A stretch of DNA of 12,607 nt from Bacteroidota bacterium (GCA_021413595.1 JAIOQD010000380.1:1-12607), one strand, 5' to 3'; numbered from the stretch's first letter, positions 1-7,638 are shown. Made by a program: numbers and translations. Notes: a model not told the origin generated them from the letters alone.

Positions 1-2392
1 TGTATGTCATTTTCTTCTAACATTTTTGCAACACCATTAAATTGAAGTTCAACAATACGGTGTACATCCTCACGATTGAGCGGAGTAAACATAATCGTTT
101 CATCAATTCTATTTAAAAATTCAGGTCGCAAGTTTTTCTTCAATAGTTCGAACACTTCAATTTTTGTTCTTGCCATAATTTCATCTCTATTTTTTTCATT
201 CATCTTTTCAAAATTTTCTTGAATAAGATGTGACCCCATATTGGAGGTCATAATAATAATGGTATTTTTGAAATTTACAATACGCCCCTTGTTATCCGTT
301 AATCTTCCATCATCAAGAACTTGCAACAATACATTAAATACATCAGGATGCGCTTTTTCAATCTCATCCAGTAATACTACACTATAAGGTCTCCTGCGAA
401 CAGCCTCCGTTAACTGACCACCTTCCTCATAACCAATATATCCCGGAGGAGCCCCAACCAAGCGACTTACAGAGTGCCTTTCCTGATATTCGCTCATATC
501 AATGCGGGTCATACTATTTTCATTGTTAAATAAAAATTCGGCTAACGCTTTAGCCAATTCAGTTTTACCAACACCGGTGGTTCCTAAAAAAATGAATGAA
601 CCGATAGGACGTTTTGAATCTTGTAATCCAGCCCTACTCCTGCGCACAGCGTCACTGATCGCCTCAATGGCTTCGTATTGTCCAACCACACGTTTATGTA
701 ATTCATCCTCCAAATTCAGCAACTTTTCACGCTCACTTTGTAACATCCTGGAAACAGGAATACCGGTCCAGATAGCAATAACACCGGCAATATCTTCAGC
801 ATCAACTTCCTCCTTTATCATTTGAGAACCGCCTTTTTTCATTTCGGCTAGTTTACTTTCAAAGGATTTTAATTCGGTTTCAGCTACTTGAATTTTTCCG
901 TAACGGATCTCAGCTACTTTACCATAATCACCACTTCGTTCAGCTTGTTCAGCTTCAAATTTTAAATTTTCAATTTGTTCTTTCACTTTTTGAATACCAT
1001 CAACCACCTCTTTTTCACCTTGCCATTTTGCTCTCAAATCCGCACGTTGATCAGCCAATTCAGCAATTTCTTTATTTAGATCTTCCAACTTTTTCTTATC
1101 ATTTTCACGTTTGATCGCTTCGCGCTCAATTTCCAACTGACGAATTTTACGTTCCAAAACATCCAGTTCTATTGGCATTGAGTTAATTTGCATTCTTAAT
1201 TTAGAAGCAGCCTCATCCATCAGGTCGATTGCTTTATCGGGCAGGAAACGATCATTTATATAACGTTGCGAAAGTTCAACAGCCGCAATAATTGCTTCAT
1301 CCTTAATACGTACTTTATGATGCGTTTCGTATTTTTCTTTGATACCACGTAAAATCGAAATTGCATCTTCAGCACTTGGTTCATCCACCATCACCTTCTG
1401 GAAACGTCTTTCAAGCGCTTTATCTTTCTCAAAATATTTTTGAAATTCGCTAAGTGTTGTTGCACCAATTGCACGCAACTCCCCACGTGCTAAAGCCGGT
1501 TTTAGGATATTGGCAGCATCCATAGCCCCTTCACCACCACCTGCACCAACAAGAGTGTGGATTTCATCAATAAATAAAATAATTTCTCCATCAGCTGCAA
1601 TAACTTCTTTTACAACTGATTTTAAACGCTCTTCAAATTCGCCTTTGTATTTTGCACCTGCAATTAGCGAGCCCATATCCAAGGAAAATATTTGTTTTGA
1701 TTTTAAATTATCAGGCACATCACCGTTAATGATACGATGCGCAAGCCCTTCCGCAATAGCCGTTTTACCAACACCCGGCTCACCAACCAAAATTGGATTG
1801 TTCTTAGTTCTGCGTGATAAAATTTGAAGTACTCTTCGTATCTCCTCATCCCTACCGATAACCGGATCAAGCTTTCCTTTTTTTGCCTGTTCATTTAAGT
1901 TAATGGCAAATTTATTAAGTGTATTGTAAGTATCTTCCGCAGTTTGGCTGGTTACCTTAGCTCCTTTGCGAAGTTCAGCAATAGCCGTTTTCATATCCTT
2001 TTCGTTAACACCATTATCTTTCAGCAATTGGGAGATGGTATCCTTTGTGGAAAGTATAGCAAGCAATAAATGTTCAATAGAAACATATTCATCGCCAAAT
2101 TCTTTCAGATAGGTTGATGCCTTTGCTATCGCCTGATTTGCATGGTTTGATAAGAAAGGTTGTCCGCCCGAAACTTTTGATAACCTTCTACAATTTTATC
2201 CAATGCCAAAGAAAACATTTGTGTGTTGACATTAAGTTTCTTCAGCAGGAACGGTGTTACGTTTTCATCCACCTCCAAAATGCCTTTTAATATATGTCCG
2301 TTTTCAATGGCTTGCTGGCCATTTACGGTTGCGATCTGCATAGCCTGTTGAACAGCTTCCTGCGATTTGATTGTAAAGTTATTTAGATTCAT
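1..2392 (-). CDS. clpB: ATP-dependent disaggregase ClpB, 3' end off the window, apparent frameshift near codon 73
   Basis: Hexameric AAA+ chaperone that, with DnaK, threads aggregated proteins through its central pore in the cytoplasm. Visible in order: an N-terminal Clp repeat domain starting [15 protein letters not shown]; first Walker A GEPGVGKT at about residues 204-211; pore loop [10 protein letters not shown]; Walker [12 protein letters not shown]; a coiled-coil middle domain at about 400-520; second Walker A GTTGVGKT at about 604-611; pore loop GYIGYEEGG; Walker [15 protein letters not shown]. About 797 residues lie in the window of the usual 860-870, so roughly 70 C-terminal residues are missing. 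The frame set by the ATG at 2392 runs into a stop after 88 codons. The conserved sequence continues in the -1 frame from base 2174 (YQK then [16 protein letters not shown]), which implies one missing A in the run at 2175-2178. From 2174 to the left edge the frame is uninterrupted. Family assignment is certain. Whether the frameshift is real is not. Confidence 0.95.
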
Positions 2393-2488
2393 ATTTTTAT
2401 TTTTTTACAAAAGTTTTTGATTCTGTTTTTTTTCTTCTAAATATAAAATGTTACCTAATTCAAAAATTAATATAAATTTCAAATTCTT

Positions 2489-2577
2489 GTGGGCATTCCC
2501 TTTCTTAAAAAAAGAAAGGAGCCGGGCTTTCCTCGGAATTTATCCTGAGCTCTTGTCAAAGGAATCCCTAACACGGT
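2489..2577. repeat. Bacteroidota-type intergenic repeat with hairpin
   Basis: A GC-richer patch between clpB and the next gene. It starts GTGGGCATTCCC, contains a perfect 8-bp hairpin (CCTTTCTT at 2499-2506 with AAGAAAGG at 2512-2519, loop AAAAA), then GCCGGGCTTTCC, and ends AATCCCTAACACGG. The order GGGC...CCC / GCCGGGCTTTC / AATCCCTAAC resembles, from memory, a dispersed intergenic repeat found in many Bacteroidota genomes. Its inner part (CCTGAGCTCTTGTCAAAGG at 2544-2562) is a near copy of the widespread CCTGAGCTTGTCGAAGG motif. No function is known to me, and only one copy lies in this window. Confidence 0.5.
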
Positions 2578-2608
2578 ATTATCAGTGGAAGATAAAATTA
2601 TAAATATC

Positions 2609-3028
2609 CTATAAACACCCTTTTTTAATTTTTTCAATTTTATTATTTCTGTCCAATGAAAATGTTTTTTCTGTTTGATCTATATAATTGAAAATGATTA
2701 AAATCCGTTGATATAATTCATTGGCTCTCGTTTGCTCGCCTTTATCTTCAAACAATTAAGCGGCAGCAAACAATACATCTCCCAAATAATTTAAATGAAC
2801 TGAAGTATATTTTTTTTCTTCAATTAAAGTTTGAACAAAATTATCGGAGGGGATGGATAGTATATTTTCAATGTTCAGATCAAATGTATTTTCAAGAGTT
2901 TCCTGAGTCAATTTGATTCCTTCATCCATCTTTCCTAGCTCTTTTAATTTTAATATTTCAGAAATAATTTTCCCGATGGTGCGTCCTAAGTCTTCTAATT
3001 GACGTTTAATAAAATCGCGCTGTATCAT
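2609..3028 (-). pseudogene. small helical protein (DUF6483-like) interrupted by an in-frame TAA
   Basis: From the ATG at 3026-3028 the frame reads MIQRDFIKRQLEDLGRTIGK for 90 residues, up to a TAA at 2756-2758 just after LGDVLFAAA. The same frame then continues for 48 sense codons (LFEDKGEQTRANELYQRILI and on) to a TAG at 2609-2611. The continuation has a TPR-like helix composition that fits the first part, giving a product of about 139 residues. A single substitution, for example GAA to TAA, would explain the break. The opening (MIQRDFI.RQLE.LG) and the helical hairpin layout remind me of DUF6483, a family of unknown function; this is recall, not a search. A TTG at 3059-3061 could add 11 residues, but the ATG is the more likely start. 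No operon partner is evident. It could be a shortened working protein, a decaying gene or a base error. Confidence 0.6.
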
Positions 3029-3347
3029 TACGTTTTTAGATTTCCATTTTGTAAAGAACAAAAATTATTCCCATGTAAAAAATGAGCTTAATCAAGGTAG
3101 AAAATGATATTAATCAGACGAAATGACGCGATGAATTAATTAGCAATGACATTTTGTCGCTGGAACGACCAATTTGCATAGTATTGCAGAGAAATGAAGA
3201 AATGTGATTTTGAGAAGGATGGAACAAAATAAAACACAGATAACACAGATTTAAAGGATCTTTGTTGATTAAAATCCTTTTTTAAATCATCCGTTTTATC
3301 CGGATTCTATTTTATATTGAAAGTGAATTTTGTGAAGCAAGGCTTTA
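3029..3347. other. 319-base intergenic stretch
   Basis: No convincing gene in either strand. It holds the long inverted repeat at 3226-3313. The part at 3118-3180 has the ATGAC/GTCGC-type composition often seen in degenerate intergenic repeats, but I could not define its ends. Confidence 0.6.
3226..3313. repeat. long imperfect inverted repeat (CACAGATAACACAGAT type)
   Basis: The left arm, 3226-3259, contains AACACAGATAACACAGATTT and ends AAAGGAT. The right arm, 3274-3313, begins ATCCTTTTTTAAATCATCCG and ends in ATTCTATTTT. The reverse complement of the right arm aligns with the left arm over most of its length with a few mismatches and small gaps, around a 14-base loop. The transcript could fold into one long hairpin downstream of the pirin gene on the minus strand. 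The wording CACAGATAACACAGATTT / ATCCGTTTTATCCG is a dispersed intergenic element seen in various bacteria, from memory. It may serve as a transcript end. Confidence 0.6.
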
Positions 3348-4058
3348 TTAATTCATTGGAACATCTATCACAAGGATCTCTGCATCTTTTGTAATATCAA
3401 TTTTAAATTTATCGGCTTCCCATATTCCTAAAGCATCACGTTTTTCGAGATTATAATTTTCAATTTTTGCTTCACCCTCTATTACAAAAACATAAGCACC
3501 ATTTCCATTGTGTTGGATAGTATAATCAACAGCACTTCCTGCTTTAAACTTCCCTAAAGAAAAATACGCATCCTGATTGATCCACATCACATCAGCTGAT
3601 TTAACAGGTGCTACAATGGTTTTAAATTTACCTATTTTTTCTTCTTCAGTAAATACACGCTGATCATAACGAGGAGTAATGTTACGCTCTTTAGGAAACA
3701 CCCAAATTTGCAATAAATTAATTTCTTCTGTTTTTGAATGATTGTATTCCGAATGTGAAATCCCAGATCCGGCACTCATCGCTTGTATTTCATGAGGATG
3801 AATTACACCAATGTTACCCATACTGTCGCGATGTTCCAATGCACCTTTAAGTGGAATGGTAACAATTTCCATATTGTCGTGAGGATGAGTTCCAAAGCCC
3901 ATTCCTGGTGCAACAATGTCGTCATTTAATACACGTAATAATCCAAAATGCATTTTACTTGGGTTGTGATAACTTGCAAAACTAAATGAATGTCGGGCGT
4001 TTAACCAGCCATGATCGGCATGTCCCCTATCTGTTGATTTATGAAAAACGGTTTTCAT
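3348..4058 (-). CDS. pirin family protein (YhhW-type bicupin)
   Basis: A 236-residue protein of the pirin family, cytoplasmic metal-binding bicupins. Members such as E. coli YhhW oxidise quercetin in vitro; the physiological substrate is usually unknown. The N-terminal signature is clear: DRGHADHGWLNARHSFSFA at about 10-28, FGTHPHDNMEIVTIPL at 55-70, and SAGSGISHSEYNHS at 95-108. The four expected metal ligands are present as His58, His60, His102 and Glu104. The second, metal-free cupin follows to the C terminus (GEAKIENY...DAEILVIDVPMN). Length matches the family. The ATG is 24 bases after the stop of the isomerase-like gene, so the two are probably cotranscribed. No Shine-Dalgarno sequence is seen; the leader is A-rich. 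Genes for pirin, YceI and MarR proteins often sit together in Bacteroidota. Confidence 0.93.
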   Translation of the reverse strand: MKTVFHKSTDRGHADHGWLNARHSFSFASYHNPSKMHFGLLRVLNDDIVAPGMGFGTHPHDNMEIVTIPLKGALEHRDSMGNIGVIHPHEIQAMSAGSGISHSEYNHSKTEEINLLQIWVFPKERNITPRYDQRVFTEEEKIGKFKTIVAPVKSADVMWINQDAYFSLGKFKAGSAVDYTIQHNGNGAYVFVIEGEAKIENYNLEKRDALGIWEADKFKIDITKDAEILVIDVPMN

Positions 4059-4082
4059 GTTTTATATTCTTTTTAACTGTTG

Positions 4083-4379
4083 TTAATTCATTATTATTTT
4101 TGGCAACTCCGTTGAAATGCTACTTTGAAAAGCCAATTCAAAAAACTTTGGTTTCATATAATCTATCAATGGAAACGAAGAAATTATTGTTTTAGCAATT
4201 GTTTCAGAATTTGCAGAAACTGTAACCCATAGCGTTGAGCGGTCGATCGCCAATGCATATTGAAGTATTTTACCTTGATCCATCAATTCGTCTATTTTAG
4301 CACGTTGTGAAGGAATTAATGCAATAAAATCTACCGACAATTCTTTGGGCAACAGTATCATTACCATATAAGCGTTCAT
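4083..4379 (-). CDS. muconolactone delta-isomerase-like small protein
   Basis: A 98-residue ferredoxin-fold protein. The pattern is that of small muconolactone-isomerase-like/YciI-like proteins: a first strand YMVMILLP, then ELSVDFIALIPSQRAKIDELMDQGKI (about residues 13-38), a strand with ALAIDRSTLWVTVSANSE (about 42-59), then SSFPLIDYMKPKFFELAF (about 67-84). Classical muconolactone isomerase acts in the beta-ketoadipate pathway, but no other gene of that pathway lies here, so a catabolic role is not supported. A general small-molecule or stress-related role next to pirin is an inference. It starts at the first in-frame ATG. It lies 24 bases upstream of the pirin gene on the same strand, a likely two-gene operon. 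Confidence 0.72.
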   Translation of the reverse strand: MNAYMVMILLPKELSVDFIALIPSQRAKIDELMDQGKILQYALAIDRSTLWVTVSANSETIAKTIISSFPLIDYMKPKFFELAFQSSISTELPKIIMN

Positions 4380-4409
4380 ATTTTCTGAATTTAATTTAAT
4401 AAATTACAT

Positions 4410-4417
4410 CAAAATTA
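4410..4417 (-). promoter_or_regulatory. candidate -7 box for the isomerase-pirin operon
   Basis: On the minus strand TAATTTTG fits the Bacteroidota -7 consensus TAnnTTTG, about 30 bases upstream of the ATG at 4379. The -33 position has no clear TTTG, so this is a weak call. Confidence 0.3.
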
Positions 4418-4607
4418 ACCACCCCTCCTTTGTCGGGATAAACTCCGAAACTTAGAAATAAAAATTTTGAGAAAAAAATTTTAGTCTCTTAAAGCTTGCT
4501 TCGCCTTTGAAGAAAAAAATTATCTTTTTCTATTTCTTGTTCAGTTTTTTTAGCCGTTACAAAATGCATCCATGTGGTTAATTAAAGCTGCCTTTTTTGA
4601 GTGTACC

Positions 4608-5159
4608 TTATTTAGGTGTCACTATCTCTATTTCCGCCTGCAATTTAACTACTTTACCCACCATTGCATTACCGGCTTCAAGCAATGTATTCCAGTTTAA
4701 ACCAAAATCGAAACGGTCGATGGAGCTTTCTAGGGTGAAGCCAGCACGGATATTCCCCCAAGGATCAATAACCTGCCCACCATAGTTTACTTTAAATTCG
4801 ATAGCTCTTGTAATCCCTTTGATAGTGATATCACCGATAAGTTTGTAATCCTCATCATTGATCATAGACATTGATTTTGAAACGAATTTGATGGAAGGAA
4901 ACTGTGCTGCATCAAAAAAATCGGCAGAGCGGAGATGGTTATCTCTATCTTTCATATTTGTGTTGATACTATTCACATCAATTTCAAGCTCAATTTTTGC
5001 ATCTACAAAATCATGCCCATTCGATTCTACTTTTAATTTGTAGTTCTCGAAATTACCTTTTGTTTGGCTTATTACCATGTGTTTCACAGCAAAGTGAACA
5101 CTTGAATGTGTTGGGTCAAGTGACCATACTTTTACGTCATTTTTTACAATTGTTTCCAT
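4608..5159 (-). CDS. YceI family protein, cytoplasmic form
   Basis: A 183-residue YceI-fold lipocalin-like protein. The fold binds long polyprenyl or amphiphilic ligands in its characterised members. Signatures: WSLDPTHSSVHFAVKHMVIS (about 12-31), IDVNSINTNMKDRDNHLRSADFFD, PSIKFVSKSM, GDITIKGITRAIEFKVNYGG, and the closing DPWGNIRAGFTLESSIDRFDFGLNWN. It starts METIVKND with no signal peptide, so it should stay in the cytoplasm, unlike the exported YceI encoded at 10101-10649. It follows the MarR gene by 80 bases on the same strand, and a candidate MarR operator lies in that gap. It is probably under that regulator's control. The ligand is unknown. Confidence 0.92.
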   Translation of the reverse strand: METIVKNDVKVWSLDPTHSSVHFAVKHMVISQTKGNFENYKLKVESNGHDFVDAKIELEIDVNSINTNMKDRDNHLRSADFFDAAQFPSIKFVSKSMSMINDEDYKLIGDITIKGITRAIEFKVNYGGQVIDPWGNIRAGFTLESSIDRFDFGLNWNTLLEAGNAMVGKVVKLQAEIEIVTPK

Positions 5160-5207
5160 TTTTTTTATTTTTTTAATTTAATCATTAACTACAAGTCTAT
5201 ACAAATA

Positions 5208-5219
5208 ATGTACATACAT
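5208..5219. promoter_or_regulatory. candidate MarR operator upstream of the YceI gene
   Basis: ATGTACATACAT is a dyad: ATGTA and TACAT separated by CA. A further ACAT follows (5220-5223), so AATGTA at 5207-5212 could also pair with TACATT at 5219-5224. The identical 12-mer lies upstream of the marR gene at 5748-5759. A weak -7-like TAGACTTG (minus strand) lies just downstream, so binding here would fit repression of the YceI gene. Inference from position and symmetry. Confidence 0.55.
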
Positions 5220-5239
5220 ACATTTTATTAAATTTTTTT

Positions 5240-5692
5240 TTAACTCCTTAATTTATCTAACAGAAAATTGATTTGTTCTGCCTCATTTTCAGATATTTTT
5301 TTTAATTCTTTAGTGATAAAAACTTCTTCATGTACATCCAATTCGATAAGCAGATCTAATCCTTTTTTAGTGATTGCAACATTTACAGCTCTTCTGTCGT
5401 CATCACAAATAGCACGTTCCACTAATTTTTTTATTCTTAACTTTTCCACCAATCGGGATGCGTTAGAATTTTTGTCGAGCATACGGTCAATTAATAAATT
5501 AACAGTTGCCGGTTTTGGGTGCTGCCCCCTAAGTATCCGTAAAATATTATATTGCTGACCGGATATGCCATAAGGTTTTAAATTACAGGCGTGCTTTGAA
5601 GTTAGCCAGCCACTAGTAAATAAAATATTAATGAGCATTTTTTGATGCTCACTTTTAAAATTTGTTTGTTTTATTTCGTTACCGATTCTCAT
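5240..5692 (-). CDS. MarR family transcriptional regulator
   Basis: A 150-residue winged-helix regulator with typical MarR layout: N-terminal dimer helices, LTSKHACNLKPYGISGQQYNILRIL (about 30-54), a helix-turn-helix region about 63-92 with NLLIDRMLDKNSNASRLVEKL, the wing DDRRAVNVAITKKG (98-111), and a C-terminal dimer helix to LLDKLRS. Proteins of this family are usually dimeric repressors that let go of DNA on binding a small molecule. It heads a same-strand run with the YceI, isomerase-like and pirin genes. The dyad ATGTACATACAT occurs upstream of both this gene and the YceI gene, which suggests autoregulation plus control of the next gene. The inducer cannot be inferred. There is a -7-like box at 5713-5720. 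Confidence 0.93.
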   Translation of the reverse strand: MRIGNEIKQTNFKSEHQKMLINILFTSGWLTSKHACNLKPYGISGQQYNILRILRGQHPKPATVNLLIDRMLDKNSNASRLVEKLRIKKLVERAICDDDRRAVNVAITKKGLDLLIELDVHEEVFITKELKKISENEAEQINFLLDKLRS

Positions 5693-5712
5693 TTCGTTTT
5701 TTTATTACAGTA

Positions 5713-5720
5713 CAAAGATA
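5713..5720 (-). promoter_or_regulatory. -7 promoter box of the marR gene
   Basis: TATCTTTG on the minus strand is an exact TAnnTTTG match, 21 bases upstream of the ATG. About 19 bases further up the sequence reads TGTG, a poor -33 match, and the candidate operator begins immediately beyond it. Confidence 0.55.
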
Positions 5721-5747
5721 CTAAAAATTTAAATACAGGCACATTAT

Positions 5748-5759
5748 ATGTACATACAT
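5748..5759. promoter_or_regulatory. candidate MarR operator upstream of marR
   Basis: Same 12-base dyad ATGTACATACAT as at 5208-5219, here abutting the -33 region of the marR promoter. Two exact copies of a dyad in the two leaders of a regulator/target pair is the usual pattern for a MarR autoregulated operon. Confidence 0.6.
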
Positions 5760-5846
5760 TTATTTTTTTTGTAAAAATCGACAAAAATCACTGCTTTTCA
5801 GAGAATGCTCAGGAATTTCACAAATTTTATATCAAAAATTCGTGTA

Positions 5847-5866
5847 ATTCGTGGGCAACCACTAAT
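5847..5866 (-). terminator. candidate hairpin at the end of serS
   Basis: ATTCGTGG (5847-5854) and CCACTAAT (5859-5866) pair over 8 positions with one mismatch around a GCAA tetraloop, overlapping the serS stop codon. On the minus strand a run of five T follows about 8 bases later. It belongs to a patch (ATTCGTGTAATTCGTGGGCA) that looks like a dispersed intergenic repeat, so the terminator role is tentative. Confidence 0.35.
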
Positions 5867-7133
5867 TAATCAAACTAAAACCGGTATAAGGTATCAATGC
5901 TTTCGGAATTTTAATCCCATCGGGCGTTTGATTGTTTTCCAATAAAGATGCAACTATCCGTGGCAAAGCCAAGGCGCTGCCATTGAGCGTATGTGCCAAT
6001 TGTGTTTTTGAATCGCCTTCTTTGAAACGTAATTTCATTCTATTACTCTGAAACGTTTCAAAATTAGAAACCGAACTTACTTCCAACCATTTTTCCTGCG
6101 CAGCAGAAAACGTTTCAAAATCATACGTTAAAGCAGATGCAAAGCTCATATCTCCACCGCAAAGCTTAAGAATGCGGAATGGTAATTCCAGATCACGTAA
6201 CAAACCTGCTACATACTCACGCATATCTTCTAATGTTTGATATGATTTATCGGGATGAGCAATTTGTACAATTTCTACTTTATCAAACTGGTGCAAACGG
6301 TTCAGCCCACGTACATCTTTTCCATAACTCCCCGCTTCCCTGCGAAAACAAGGTGTATAGCCACACATTTTAATAGGCAATTGATCTGCTTTTACAATCA
6401 CATCACGATAAATATTAGTGATTGGAACTTCTGCAGTAGGGATCAAATATAAATTATCAATTGTTGAATGATACATTTGCCCTTCTTTATCAGGTAACTG
6501 GCCTGTTGCGTATCCTGACGCTTCATTCACCATTATTGGTGGTTGAATTTCCAAATATCCGGCAGCAGTAGCTTTATCGAGAAAGAAATTTATCAAAGCG
6601 CGTTGCAAACGAGCAACTTTCCCTTTATACACAGGGAATCCGGCACCGGTTAGTTTTACTCCTAATTCAAAATCGATCAAATCATACTGTTCAGCAAGCT
6701 CCCAATGCGGTTTTGCGCCAGCATGCAATTTAGGTATCTCGCCCTCCTGATGTATATTTTCATTTTCGGCAGGAGTTTTACCTTTCGGTACTTTTAAACT
6801 TGGTGTATTGGGTATGGTCACCAATATATTATATTGTTGTTCTTCAATCAATTTAAGCTGTTCGGCAAGTTTACCGGAACTTTCTTTAACAGCAATACTT
6901 TTATTTTTTAGCTCATCCGCTTCCGATTTTTTGCCTTGCTTATACAAATCACCAACTTGTTTGGCAATAACGTTTGCTTCATTTAATAATGTATCCAACT
7001 CATTTTGAGTACGTCTTCTGTCATTATCAAATTCAAGCACTTTTTCAAGAATAGGTTTGGCATCAAAATTCTTTATTGCCAAGCGTTCTATGGCTTCGTC
7101 TTTTTTTTCGCGGATATAATGAAGTTGTAGCAT
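5862..7133 (-). CDS. serS: seryl-tRNA synthetase
   Basis: Class II aminoacyl-tRNA synthetase that charges tRNA-Ser (and tRNA-Sec where present) with serine, in the cytoplasm. Full length at 423 residues. The N-terminal part, about 1-105, is the coiled-coil tRNA-binding arm, opening MLQLHYIREKKDEAIERL. The catalytic core follows, with TAEVPITNIYRD at 233-244, motif 2 from FRREAGSYGKD at 263-273 with its Arg pair, and motif 3 with GSALALPRIVASLLEN at 385-400. All class II signatures are intact. It starts at the first ATG; the leader is A/T-rich with no Shine-Dalgarno sequence. It appears to be transcribed alone, with a candidate promoter at 7252-7283 and a candidate hairpin at its end. Confidence 0.98.
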   Translation of the reverse strand: MLQLHYIREKKDEAIERLAIKNFDAKPILEKVLEFDNDRRRTQNELDTLLNEANVIAKQVGDLYKQGKKSEADELKNKSIAVKESSGKLAEQLKLIEEQQYNILVTIPNTPSLKVPKGKTPAENENIHQEGEIPKLHAGAKPHWELAEQYDLIDFELGVKLTGAGFPVYKGKVARLQRALINFFLDKATAAGYLEIQPPIMVNEASGYATGQLPDKEGQMYHSTIDNLYLIPTAEVPITNIYRDVIVKADQLPIKMCGYTPCFRREAGSYGKDVRGLNRLHQFDKVEIVQIAHPDKSYQTLEDMREYVAGLLRDLELPFRILKLCGGDMSFASALTYDFETFSAAQEKWLEVSSVSNFETFQSNRMKLRFKEGDSKTQLAHTLNGSALALPRIVASLLENNQTPDGIKIPKALIPYTGFSLIN

Positions 7134-7140
7134 ATAATAA

Positions 7141-7176
7141 GTTAAGAGTTATGAGTTTAAAGTTCAAAGTTAAGAG
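7141..7176. repeat. short direct repeats GTTAAGAG
   Basis: GTTAAGAG occurs at 7141-7148 and 7169-7176, with related AGTTTAAAGTTCAAAGTT words between them. This is a degenerate low-complexity repeat of a kind common in intergenic DNA of Bacteroidota. Confidence 0.45.
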
Positions 7177-7251
7177 ATTTTATAATTTCAAAAATTCAGT
7201 GTTCTTTCAGCTATCCTATTTCGTTTCAATTAACGCCAAATACAAAAGTGT

Positions 7252-7283
7252 CAATAATAGATTCTTTGTTTCATTAAGTCAAA
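7252..7283 (-). promoter_or_regulatory. candidate serS promoter
   Basis: On the minus strand TTTG (7280-7283) is followed after 20 bases by TATTATTG (7252-7259), one mismatch from TAnnTTTG. The spacing is right for the Bacteroidota -33/-7 pair. The implied leader is over 100 bases long. Confidence 0.35.
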
Positions 7284-7500
7284 TTTACTAAAAATACTAG
7301 TTGAATGGTTGCCCTATTTTTGACATCATTTATTGCTATTACGAGGCTTCATCATTGGTTCACTCGCGTTCAGCTCTTTGTATTCATACCTATAGAAATC
7401 GTTGTTTTCGTTTTTCTTTAAATCTTCTGAAAGTCTTTACTGAGAGGCCTACTCTCACTGTTTTAAAGCATCTACAATCTCACGATTGTTGTTCAAGTCA

Positions 7501-7628
7501 CACACGGTTTGGCGCTTGGCGAAGAAGCGGATTTCGAAGCATTAAACTTTCGGTTAGCACTGAACTTGATACGAAGCACAAAGTTTCATTTAAGCACTGA
7601 ACCGCCAATTTCTTATAGCTGTTATGCG
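7501..7628 (-). repeat. cassette-type repeat (attC-like, degenerate) after the cytochrome b gene
   Basis: In gene orientation it begins CGCATAACAGCTATAAGAAA ten bases after the cytochrome stop codon, continues with TTGGCGG, and ends CGCCAAGCGCCAAACCG. GCATAAC fits the attC R'' core RYYYAAC at six of seven positions. TTGGCG in the first half pairs with either CGCCAA in the second half (plus strand: CGCCAA 7603-7608; TTGGCG 7509-7514 and 7516-7521). The far end has lost a recognisable GTTRRRY. Inside is an imperfect tandem of period 37: CGAAGCA at 7535 and 7572, AGCACTGAAC at 7556 and 7593. I recall near copies of this whole element in environmental Bacteroidota, next to small accessory genes. 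Confidence 0.55.
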
Positions 7629-7638
7629 TTCGTACTTC

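Larger units (their letters stand above)
7134..7638. other. 505-base stretch between serS and the cytochrome b gene
   Basis: No intact gene. From left to right it holds short direct repeats (7141-7176), the candidate serS promoter (7252-7283), a region at 7320-7495 with short minus-strand open stretches (for example RLSEDLKKNENNDFYRYEYK) that may be a gene remnant but match nothing I know, a 6-bp hairpin TGAGAG/CTCTCA (7441-7457), and the cassette-type repeat (7501-7628). Confidence 0.6.

Noticed and set aside
2174..2182. Programmed -1 frameshift in clpB
   Set aside because: TATCAAAAG lacks a full X-XXY-YYZ heptamer, no clear downstream pseudoknot was seen, and ClpB is not known to use frameshifting; a missing base is simpler.
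4489..4569. 26-residue minus-strand open frame MHFVTAKKTEQEIEKDNFF downstream of the cytoplasmic YceI gene
   Set aside because: Very short, no recognisable family, no promoter or conserved feature; A-rich DNA gives such Lys/Glu-rich frames by chance.
7320..7495. Possible remnant of a protein gene on the minus strand (RLSEDLKKNENNDFYRYEYK; DLNNNREIVDALKQ)
   Set aside because: Two short pieces in different frames with no family I can name; not enough to call a pseudogene.
7301..7600. 99-codon plus-strand frame across the cassette-type repeat
   Set aside because: Covers repeat DNA, is Cys/His/Arg-rich with no domain, and has no promoter or leader.
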